DNA of 34,764 nucleotides from Flavobacteriales bacterium (GTDB lineage: Bacteria > Bacteroidota > Bacteroidia > Flavobacteriales_D > JAHECK01). A program made the position numbers and the translations under genes. Location of the stretch: positions 1 through 34,764 of the forward strand of contig JAHECK010000021.1 of the NCBI GenBank assembly GCA_024641785.1, given 5' to 3'. The notes beneath the pieces were generated by a model. That model was given only the letters and a program-made list of their open reading frames with translations. It had not been told where the DNA came from and did no database searches. Below, piece after piece: positions 7,314-14,205 of the stretch (positions are counted from its first letter, which is position 1; every line of letters begins with the position of its first letter).

Positions 7314-8855
7314 ATGAATAGTAAAATTGAAAAACTTTTCGAAAGAGAAGCTGAAGCCGAACTAGGCGGAGGTGAAAAACGTATCGAATCTCAACATAAA
7401 AAAGGGAAATTAACTGCAAGAGAGCGTATCGACCTGCTACTTGATGAAGGTAGTTTCGAAGAAATGGGGAAATTAGTAACGCATCGCAGTGTATTATTTG
7501 GATTAGAAAAGCAAGTTTTTTATGGCGATGGTGTGGTTACAGGTTATGGAACCATTAACGGACGATTGATTTACGTTTTCTCCCAAGATTTTACTGTGTT
7601 AGGAGGGTCTTTAGCAGAAGCGCATGCCGAAAAAATAGTAAAGATCATGGATATGGCTATGAAGAATGGTGCACCATTGATCGGAATGAATGATTCCGGT
7701 GGAGCACGAATTCAGGAAGGAGTGGTTTCCCTTGGTGGTTATGCAGATATCTTTTATCGAAATACTTTAGCTTCAGGTGTTATTCCTCAATTATCAATGA
7801 TCATGGGTCCATGTGCAGGAGGTGCGGTCTATTCACCTGCCCTTACTGATTTTATTATGATGGTGGAGAACACTTCTTATATGTTTGTTACCGGTCCAAA
7901 CGTAGTGAAAACGGTAACCCATGAAGAAGTAAGTTCCGAAGAATTAGGTGGAGCCTCAGCACATAGTATGAAATCAGGTGTTGCTCAACTGACCGCCCCT
8001 AATGAAATTCAAGCGATTAAAGATATTAAGCGACTATTGAGTTATATACCTCAAAATTGTGAGGAAGAACCACCTTTCGCTTCTTATCGGTCAGGGAATG
8101 AAAGCCGTCCGGATTTAAATAATATTGTTCCTGAAAATCCTAATCAACCCTATGATGTTAGAGAAGTAATTCTGAAGGTTGTTGATGGTGAAAGTTTTTT
8201 TGAAGTACATAGTAATTATGCCGAGAATATTGTTGTTGGCTTCGCACGTTTAGCCGGTCGCAGTATTGGTGTTGTAGCGAATCAACCTGCTGTTTTAGCG
8301 GGAGTTTTGGATATTAACTCTTCTAAAAAAGGAGCTCGATTTGTCCGCTTTTGCGACGCATTTAATATTCCTTTATTAGTGTTTGAAGATGTACCCGGAT
8401 TTTTACCGGGAACTGATCAGGAGTGGAATGCGATCATTTCAAATGGTGCAAAATTATTGTATGCCTTTTGCGAAGCAACTGTGCCAAGAGTAACGGTTAT
8501 TTTAAGAAAAGCATATGGAGGAGCTTATGATGTAATGAATTCGAAACACATCGGAGCAGATCTGAATTTTGCCTGGCCTTCTTCCGAGATTGCTGTAATG
8601 GGTGCTAAAGGTGCTGCAGAAATTATACATCATCGAGAAATAGCAGCTGCAGAAAATCCTGAAGAGAAATTAAAAGAAAAAGAACTTGAATATGCCGAAT
8701 TGTTTGCACATCCTTACAGGGCTGCAGCCAGAGGTTTTATTGATGAGATCATCGTACCGTCTACAACACGAATAAAATTAATTAAGGCCTTTAAAATGCT
8801 TGAAAATAAAGTGGATAAATTACCAAATAAGAAGCATGGTAATATCCCCTTATAA
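7314..8855 (+). CDS. Acyl-CoA carboxylase, carboxyltransferase (beta) subunit, PccB-like
   Basis: Transfers the carboxyl group from biotin-BCCP to an acyl-CoA, most likely propionyl-CoA to give methylmalonyl-CoA. The 513-residue protein has the full tandem crotonase-like architecture: N-terminal [19 protein letters not shown], the first acyl-CoA/biotin oxyanion loops in [14 protein letters not shown] and [28 protein letters not shown] typical of propionyl-CoA carboxylase beta, then the C-terminal domain with [30 protein letters not shown] and [11 protein letters not shown]. The biotin carboxylase and BCCP partners are not in the window. An SDR gene follows after 10 bases. It could instead be the alpha subunit of a sodium-pumping methylmalonyl-CoA decarboxylase, which has the same fold. 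Confidence 0.9.
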   Translation: MNSKIEKLFEREAEAELGGGEKRIESQHKKGKLTARERIDLLLDEGSFEEMGKLVTHRSVLFGLEKQVFYGDGVVTGYGTINGRLIYVFSQDFTVLGGSLAEAHAEKIVKIMDMAMKNGAPLIGMNDSGGARIQEGVVSLGGYADIFYRNTLASGVIPQLSMIMGPCAGGAVYSPALTDFIMMVENTSYMFVTGPNVVKTVTHEEVSSEELGGASAHSMKSGVAQLTAPNEIQAIKDIKRLLSYIPQNCEEEPPFASYRSGNESRPDLNNIVPENPNQPYDVREVILKVVDGESFFEVHSNYAENIVVGFARLAGRSIGVVANQPAVLAGVLDINSSKKGARFVRFCDAFNIPLLVFEDVPGFLPGTDQEWNAIISNGAKLLYAFCEATVPRVTVILRKAYGGAYDVMNSKHIGADLNFAWPSSEIAVMGAKGAAEIIHHREIAAAENPEEKLKEKELEYAELFAHPYRAAARGFIDEIIVPSTTRIKLIKAFKMLENKVDKLPNKKHGNIPL

Positions 8856-8865
8856 TTAAACTATT

Positions 8866-9567
8866 ATGAGCCAAAAAGTAGCTATAGTCACGGCAGCGGG
8901 TAGTGGAATGGGAAAAGCAATCGCTGAAAAGCTGCATGGGGATGGATATAAACTTTTGCTTATGTCGCGTTCGGAAAATGCCATGAAACTGGCAAAATTC
9001 ATTGGTCAACTTGGTATTCAAGGAGATATAACTGATAAACGCGACCTTTCGAAATTAGTAAGCTATTGTATGTCGGAATATGGCCGAATAGATGCGCTTA
9101 TAATAAATACAGGGCACCCACCTAAAGGAGATCTTGAAATTTTGAGTGATGAACAATGGCAGGAAGGGATGGACATTGTACTTATGAATGTGGTTCGTTT
9201 GATTCGACTGGTTACTCCAATAATGGTCAAGCAACGAGAAGGTGTGATTATAAATATTTCAAGTTTTGCTGCCCTGGAGCCAAATTTAGCTTTCCCAATA
9301 TCTTCTGTGATGAGGTCTGCTTTGTCGGCCTATGTGAAATTGTATAGCCAGCGTTTTGCTAGTGTAGGAATAAGAATGAATTCAGTAATGCCGGGGTTTA
9401 TTGATTCCCATGAGCAAAGTAATGAGTTGATCAAAACTATTCCGGCGGGCCGATTGGGAAAAGTGGAAGAAGTTGCACAAACGGTTGCTTTTTTAGTATC
9501 GGATTCTGCAGCCTATATCAATGGACAAAATATTACTGTTGATGGTGGCTTAAGTCGGCATTTGTAA
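8866..9567 (+). CDS. Short-chain dehydrogenase/reductase family protein with degenerate active site
   Basis: Rossmann-fold protein of 233 residues. The NAD(P)-binding TAAGSGMG motif (9-16) is intact, as are VIINISS (127-133), RMNSVMPGFIDS and the C-terminal INGQNITVDGG. The catalytic YxxxK is absent: at the aligned position the sequence is SSVMR (146-150), with Ser in place of Tyr and Arg in place of Lys. The usual NNAG is INTG. From memory, a recognisable SDR subfamily shares this substitution together with the PGFIDS segment, so it is likely a conserved variant and not a decaying gene. It is 10 bases behind the PccB-like gene and probably co-transcribed. Substrate and activity are unknown; a binding or non-standard reductase role is possible. 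Confidence 0.85.
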   Translation: MSQKVAIVTAAGSGMGKAIAEKLHGDGYKLLLMSRSENAMKLAKFIGQLGIQGDITDKRDLSKLVSYCMSEYGRIDALIINTGHPPKGDLEILSDEQWQEGMDIVLMNVVRLIRLVTPIMVKQREGVIINISSFAALEPNLAFPISSVMRSALSAYVKLYSQRFASVGIRMNSVMPGFIDSHEQSNELIKTIPAGRLGKVEEVAQTVAFLVSDSAAYINGQNITVDGGLSRHL

Positions 9568-9662
9568 ATGTGATAAGTGGATTTTTTTCATGATTAATAC
9601 CATTAATTGCAACTCGTTCATTCTTAAATTGCACTGGATAATATTTAATAAAAACGGAGAAA

Positions 9663-10292
9663 ATGAAAAAACTATTTGGACTTTCAATACTTGTTTTAAG
9701 TGTGTTTTTAGTTTCGATGAAAGGAGAAAAGAAAGACATGCTAGCTATTGGAGTTTCTATGCCCGACAGTGATCTTAAAATGCTAAATATTGATAATAAG
9801 GAGTACTCATTAAACGACATCGCCGGTAAAAATGGAATTCTAGTTATCTTTTCTTGCAATACTTGTCCTTTTGTTATTGGAAATGGCCCTAAAAGCGAAG
9901 GGTGGGAAGGTCGATATCCAGCTTTGGGTGATCTGTGTAAAAAAATGGATATAGGAATGACCTTGATCAATTCAAATCAAGCGAAAAGAAATGGAGATGA
10001 TTCTTTCGAAGAAATGCAAAAGCACTATGTAAATAAAAATTACAACTGTTTTTATTTAGTAGATAATAATTCGGTCTTAGCAGATGAGTTTGGTGCTTTA
10101 ACTACCCCTCATGTTTTCTTATTTGATGATAGACATAAATTGGTCTATCGCGGAGCTATTGATGATAATGTGAATCATAAAGCAGATGTTAAAGACAACT
10201 ATCTCATCAATGCTATAAATAATATGATTACTGGAAATAAAATTTCACCTGATGTTACTAAACAATTAGGTTGCAGTATTAAAAGAATATAA
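9663..10292 (+). CDS. Exported thioredoxin-like (redoxin) protein
   Basis: Thioredoxin-fold protein of 209 residues, probably periplasmic. An N-terminal hydrophobic segment (about residues 4-19, after MKK) looks like a signal peptide or anchor. The redox motif is CNTCPF in ILVIFSCNTCPFVIG, with the cis-proline region in GALTTPHVFLFD, followed by YRGAIDDN; these are typical of the AhpC/TSA-like thioredoxin family in which CxxCPF replaces CGPC. The ending LGCSIKRI carries a third cysteine common to this group. A GGAG 7 bases upstream of the ATG gives a better ribosome binding site than most genes here. An outer-membrane protein gene follows directly. The partner substrate is unknown. Confidence 0.82.
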   Translation: MKKLFGLSILVLSVFLVSMKGEKKDMLAIGVSMPDSDLKMLNIDNKEYSLNDIAGKNGILVIFSCNTCPFVIGNGPKSEGWEGRYPALGDLCKKMDIGMTLINSNQAKRNGDDSFEEMQKHYVNKNYNCFYLVDNNSVLADEFGALTTPHVFLFDDRHKLVYRGAIDDNVNHKADVKDNYLINAINNMITGNKISPDVTKQLGCSIKRI

Positions 10293-10307
10293 ATTAATAT
10301 GATTATC

Positions 10308-10982
10308 ATGAAAAATAAATCCTTCTTACTTTTTATTCTTCTTGGAATTTCGATAACATCCTTTTCTCAAGAAGAGAACGACACTTATAATACATTATTT
10401 AAAAATAATGGGAAGACTTCTGTTTCCGGTTTTGGTGGATTAATGATGGAGTTTTCCGGTATGGATAATCAATTTGCTTTTTCCATGGGAGGAGGAGGTG
10501 CGGTATTGTTTAATCAATCTTTCTTCTTTGGAGGCTATGGTTTGGGAACAGTAAATTTTCCAAATTATACCTATCCTCAGCCTACTTTAAATGATGATAA
10601 TAAAAGTATTTTATTTGGTCACGGTGGGTTTTATACCGGATTTATATTTAGTCCGAACAAACCGGTTCATATTGGAATTAGTTCGAAATTTGGATGGGGA
10701 GCGATTACGATCATGGATGATATTTATAAAAATTATAATTATCCTTATCCTTATGATGATTACATCATGGATTTTATTTTTGTTATTACTCCACAGGTGG
10801 AAGCTGAATTTAATATAGCTAAATGGTTTAAGGTGAATATGGGGCTTGGTTACCGCATTACAACTGGTGTTGACGAAACTTATATACCGTTTAATTCAAC
10901 AGAAGAAGTGCCTTATTTTGATTCAAATGCTTTTAATAGTGCTACTTTTCAAATTGGATTATACTTCGGTTGGTTTAAATAA
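10308..10982 (+). CDS. Hypothetical secreted protein, probable small outer-membrane beta-barrel
   Basis: I do not recognise a named family. The protein (224 residues from this start) has a clear signal peptide (MKNKSFLLFILLGISITSFSQ, cleaved after SFSQ) and then alternating hydrophobic/polar strands rich in Gly, Tyr and Phe (GGGGAVLFNQSFFFGGYGLG, VNMGLGYRITTG), ending in an aromatic strand (FQIGLYFGWFK). That pattern fits a transmembrane beta-barrel of about eight strands. An upstream in-frame ATG at 10299 would add three residues (MII) before the signal peptide; 10308 is preferred because it puts the Lys-Asn-Lys directly at the N-terminus. It lies 15 bases after the thioredoxin-like gene and probably shares its transcript. 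Confidence 0.7.
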   Translation: MKNKSFLLFILLGISITSFSQEENDTYNTLFKNNGKTSVSGFGGLMMEFSGMDNQFAFSMGGGGAVLFNQSFFFGGYGLGTVNFPNYTYPQPTLNDDNKSILFGHGGFYTGFIFSPNKPVHIGISSKFGWGAITIMDDIYKNYNYPYPYDDYIMDFIFVITPQVEAEFNIAKWFKVNMGLGYRITTGVDETYIPFNSTEEVPYFDSNAFNSATFQIGLYFGWFK

Positions 10983-11059
10983 AAAAGGAGATATCTCGAT
11001 TATCTAAACTTTGTTTGGATGGTTTATTTAAATTTACAATTCATTTAACTAGCAAATTC

Positions 11060-12331
11060 ATGCATACTATTTTAGTTCTTGGGTCTGGAGGTAGGGAACA
11101 TGCCTTGGCCTGGAAAATAGCACAAAGTTCAACTCTTCGAAAATTGTATATCGCACCAGGTAATCCGGGTACAGGAACTATTGGAGAAAATGTGAATATT
11201 GCAGTTAATGATTTTAAAAAGATCAAAGAATTTATAATTGAAAACAACATCGACATTTGTGTTGTTGGCCCTGAAGATCCACTTGTTAATGGAATCCATG
11301 ATTATTTATTGAACGATAAAAGAATTGAAAATCTTACAGTTATCGGTCCCAAAAAAGAAGGTGCTCAATTAGAAGGTTCGAAAGACTATTCAAAGGAATT
11401 TATGAAGCGTCATAAAATTCCTACTGCAAAATATAAGACCTTTTCTGTAAAAGAATTAAATGAAGGTTTAAAGTACTTAGAGAAGATCAAAGCTCCATAT
11501 GTTTTAAAAGCTGACGGTTTAGCTGCTGGGAAAGGGGTTTTAATTTTAAATGACCTTGATGAAGCTAAAGAAGAACTCAAGCAAATGTTAAAACATGCAA
11601 AGTTTGGATCTGCAAGTTCTAGTGTGGTAATTGAGGAATTTCTGAGTGGAATTGAAGTGTCTGTTTTTGTGATCACTGATGGGAAAAATTATAAAATTCT
11701 TCCTGAGGCGAAAGATTATAAACGTATCGGCGAAGGGGATAAAGGTTTAAATACCGGAGGAATGGGTGCAATAAGTCCGGTTCCTTTCGCGAACGAACTT
11801 TTCATGGAAAAAGTAAAAGATCGCATTATTAAACCTACAGTACGCGGATTACATAAAGATGGAATTGAATACCAGGGTTTTATCTTTTTTGGATTGATCA
11901 ATGTAAAAGGTGAACCTTATGTGATTGAATATAATGTTCGAATGGGAGATCCTGAAACAGAAGTAGTAATGCTTCGTCTTAAATCTGATTTACTTGATCT
12001 TTTTGAAGGAATCGCTACAAATACCTTATCCGAAAAAGATGTCTTATTAGATCCTCGTAGTGCTGCAGCGATTATGCTGGTAAGTGGGGGTTACCCTAAT
12101 TCCTATCAAAAAGGAAAAGAGATTACAGGAATTGAGAATGTTAAAGACAGTATCGTCTTCCATTCCGGTACAAAATTCACAAGTTCACTGCTTTCTAATG
12201 GAGGAAGAGTATTAGCGGTATCATCTTATGGTAAAGATCCGATTGATGCAGTACAGCGATCCTTAACGTCTATTAAAAAGATCAATTTTTCTAAGATGTA
12301 TTATCGAAAAGATATCGGCTTCGATTTGTAA
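11060..12331 (+). CDS. purD: Phosphoribosylamine--glycine ligase
   Basis: ATP-grasp enzyme for the second step of de novo purine synthesis (phosphoribosylamine + glycine + ATP to GAR). The start is set at 11060 because MHTILVLGSGGREHALAWKIAQ is the conserved N-terminus; the longer open frame back to 11015 adds 15 unrelated residues. The resulting 423 residues are normal for PurD. Visible motifs: APGNPGTG, GPEDPLVNGI, APYVLKADGLAAGKGV (ATP binding), the KRIGEGDKGLNTGGMGAISP loop and EYNVRMGDPETE (metal-binding; many homologues read EFNVRFGDPETQ). No other pur gene is nearby. The 3' flank (12351-12387) carries a CTCTGTG/CTCCGTG repeat motif. Confidence 0.97.
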   Translation: MHTILVLGSGGREHALAWKIAQSSTLRKLYIAPGNPGTGTIGENVNIAVNDFKKIKEFIIENNIDICVVGPEDPLVNGIHDYLLNDKRIENLTVIGPKKEGAQLEGSKDYSKEFMKRHKIPTAKYKTFSVKELNEGLKYLEKIKAPYVLKADGLAAGKGVLILNDLDEAKEELKQMLKHAKFGSASSSVVIEEFLSGIEVSVFVITDGKNYKILPEAKDYKRIGEGDKGLNTGGMGAISPVPFANELFMEKVKDRIIKPTVRGLHKDGIEYQGFIFFGLINVKGEPYVIEYNVRMGDPETEVVMLRLKSDLLDLFEGIATNTLSEKDVLLDPRSAAAIMLVSGGYPNSYQKGKEITGIENVKDSIVFHSGTKFTSSLLSNGGRVLAVSSYGKDPIDAVQRSLTSIKKINFSKMYYRKDIGFDL

Positions 12332-12350
12332 GGAATTTCAGACCTTTTGT

Positions 12351-12387
12351 ACTCTGTGCCTGCTTGGTTTCTCCGTGCTTAAAAAAA
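12351..12387. repeat. CTCTGTG/CTCCGTG-type intergenic motif
   Basis: ACTCTGTGCC followed by TTGGTTTCTCCGTGCTTAAAA, between the convergent purD and symporter genes. It resembles the motifs near 2363-2406, 2486-2530 and (reverse sense) 22015-22055. Function unknown. Confidence 0.5.
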
Positions 12388-12397
12388 TGTAAAAGCC

Positions 12398-14110
12398 CTA
12401 TTTACTCAAAGCTAATCTAGTCTCTTGCAACTTCGAAAACAATAAGCTCAGCAGAATAACAGAAAAGCAACCGATCAAATTAAACCATAAATAAGCGATG
12501 TGCTCTTGAAATAAAGCGAAGAGTAAAAACACGATTGTTTGAGCACCCAGTGTCGCAATAAAAACAGCATTTCCCTTTACTTTTTTAAATATAAATGCTA
12601 CCAAGAAAACACCTAAAATGGTTCCATAAAAAACGGATCCTAAAATATTCACCGCCTCTATTAAATTTTCAAGTAGTTGGGCAAAAATGGCAAACATGAT
12701 CGCGATTATACCCCAGAACAAAGTCAAGTATTTTGAAACTTTAACATTGTGTTCATCACTTCCATCTTTATTTAGCAGGCGCTTATAAAAATCAATGGTA
12801 GTGGTCGATCCCAATGCATTTAATTCACCTGCAGTACTCGACATTGCAGCCGAAATGATAACTGCTAAAAGAAGCCCGATAATCCCATTCGGCATATAAT
12901 CCATTATGAATCGTAAAAAAACATAATCAGAGTCCTTGGTCGAATGATCAGGCATGGTTTCAATAACCATGTTCTTTGCCTTTAATCGATAATCTTGATA
13001 ATTTGCTTCAAGCCCTTTTACTTCGACCATTTTTAAACCATAAGCATCCGGATCTATCGTTTTTAAATCGATGGCATCTCTTAAAGCTACTTTTTTTAGT
13101 TCAAATACAGCGCTTGCTTGGCTTTCAAGCTCTAAAAATTCAGGACCAATCTCTCCTTCAATAAGTTCACTTCTTGTCGTTTGATCAAAAAGTAAAGGAT
13201 GATCTTGAAATTGATAAAAAACAAAAACCATCACACCGGTAAGTAAAATGAAATACTGCATCGGAATTTTTACAATGGCATTAAACATCAATCCCATTCG
13301 GCTTTCCCGAATATTTTTACCCGAAAGATATCGTTGAACCTGCGATTGATCGGTTCCGAAATAAGATAATGCAAGAAAAAAACCTCCGGTAATTCCACTC
13401 CAAAAAGTATAACGCTCCTTAATATCGAAGGAAAAATTGATCGCATCAAGCTTACCTAGTTTTCCAGATATGCTTAAGGCATCTATAAAACCTACATCTT
13501 TTGGAAGTCCATTTAGAATGATGAAGAAGGCAATGAACATCCCTAGAAAGATGATGGACATTTGATATTTTTGAGTGATGCTCACTGCTTTTGTACCTCC
13601 TGAAACTGTATAAATGATTACTAAGATTCCAACAAAAAGGATTGTATAGGTAAGATCCCATTTAAGTACGGAAGAAAGGATGATCGCGGGCGCATAGATC
13701 GTTATTCCTGCTGCTAAACCACGTTGTGTTAAAAATAAAGAAGCGGTGAGTAATCTTGTACGTGTATTAAATCGATTTTCCAGATATTCATACGCTGTAT
13801 ATACTTTAAGTCGATAATAGATCGGTATAAAAAAAGCACTCACTACGATCAGAGCCAGCGGAAGTCCAAAGTAATTTTGCACAAATCCCATTCCCGATTC
13901 AAAAGCTTGTCCGGGAGTAGAAATAAAGGTAATGGCACTTGCCTGAGTTGCCATCACCGACAAACCAATGGTGGCCCAGCCTAAACTATTACCTCCTTTT
14001 AGATAGGATTCAAGGTCCTTATTCTTCCTCGTTTTTATCGTTCCATAAACAACGATAAATAAGAGGGTTCCTAAGAGTACGATCCAATCGAGATAATGCA
14101 GGCTGCTCAT
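12398..14110 (-). CDS. Sodium:solute symporter (SSF family)
   Basis: Inner-membrane Na-coupled transporter of the SSS/SSF (LeuT-fold) family, 570 residues. Many hydrophobic segments are evident, with SSF landmarks: SYLKGGNSLGWATIGLSVMATQASAITFISTPG (TM1-2 region with the unwound sodium-site helix), VYTAYEYLENRF (the usual TM3 loop), GGTKAVSITQKYQ, YFGTDQSQVQRYLSGKN and the late SAAMSSTAGELNALGSTTTIDFYKR. A hydrophilic insert of roughly 95 residues (about 297-392) precedes the VFLRFIMDYMPNGIIGLL helix. The start overlaps the stop of a 32-codon ORF by four bases (ATGA), itself coupled in the same way to the PIG-L gene. The substrate cannot be read; sugars, amino sugars, acetate or amino acids are all possible. 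Confidence 0.92.
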   Translation of the reverse strand: MSSLHYLDWIVLLGTLLFIVVYGTIKTRKNKDLESYLKGGNSLGWATIGLSVMATQASAITFISTPGQAFESGMGFVQNYFGLPLALIVVSAFFIPIYYRLKVYTAYEYLENRFNTRTRLLTASLFLTQRGLAAGITIYAPAIILSSVLKWDLTYTILFVGILVIIYTVSGGTKAVSITQKYQMSIIFLGMFIAFFIILNGLPKDVGFIDALSISGKLGKLDAINFSFDIKERYTFWSGITGGFFLALSYFGTDQSQVQRYLSGKNIRESRMGLMFNAIVKIPMQYFILLTGVMVFVFYQFQDHPLLFDQTTRSELIEGEIGPEFLELESQASAVFELKKVALRDAIDLKTIDPDAYGLKMVEVKGLEANYQDYRLKAKNMVIETMPDHSTKDSDYVFLRFIMDYMPNGIIGLLLAVIISAAMSSTAGELNALGSTTTIDFYKRLLNKDGSDEHNVKVSKYLTLFWGIIAIMFAIFAQLLENLIEAVNILGSVFYGTILGVFLVAFIFKKVKGNAVFIATLGAQTIVFLLFALFQEHIAYLWFNLIGCFSVILLSLLFSKLQETRLALSK

Positions 14111-14205
14111 GAAAAGAAATTTTGAATAAAATAGAAGAATAGCACTACTGCCACAAAGAAGATCAAAACCAAATAATATGCTTTACGAAAATTGCCTTCT
14201 TTCAT
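14107..14205 (-). CDS. 32-residue single-pass membrane microprotein between PIG-L deacetylase and symporter
   Basis: A 33-codon ORF (ATG at 14205, TGA at 14107-14109) exactly fills the gap between two larger genes. Its ATG overlaps the PIG-L stop as ATGA, and its TGA overlaps the symporter ATG as ATGA, so the three genes are arranged for translational coupling. The product begins MKEGNFRKAYY with basic residues, continues with a hydrophobic helix of about 19 residues (about 10-28, rich in Leu, Val, Phe and Ile) and ends QNFFS. By the positive-inside rule the N-terminus should be cytoplasmic. Small subunits accompany other SSF symporters (YjcH with ActP, YhdT with PanF, the DUF4212 small subunit), but those are longer, usually with two helices. 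I do not recognise this one. An accessory or stability subunit for the symporter is an inference. Confidence 0.72.
   Translation of the reverse strand: MKEGNFRKAYYLVLIFFVAVVLFFYFIQNFFS

Noticed and set aside
9533-9970. 145-codon minus strand frame over the SDR/thioredoxin junction
   Set aside because: It runs antisense across the end of one supported gene and half of the next, with no family features.
10988-10997. Palindrome GAGATATCTC between the outer-membrane protein gene and purD as a terminator
   Set aside because: Only 10 bp with no loop and no T-tract in the + direction; too weak to call.
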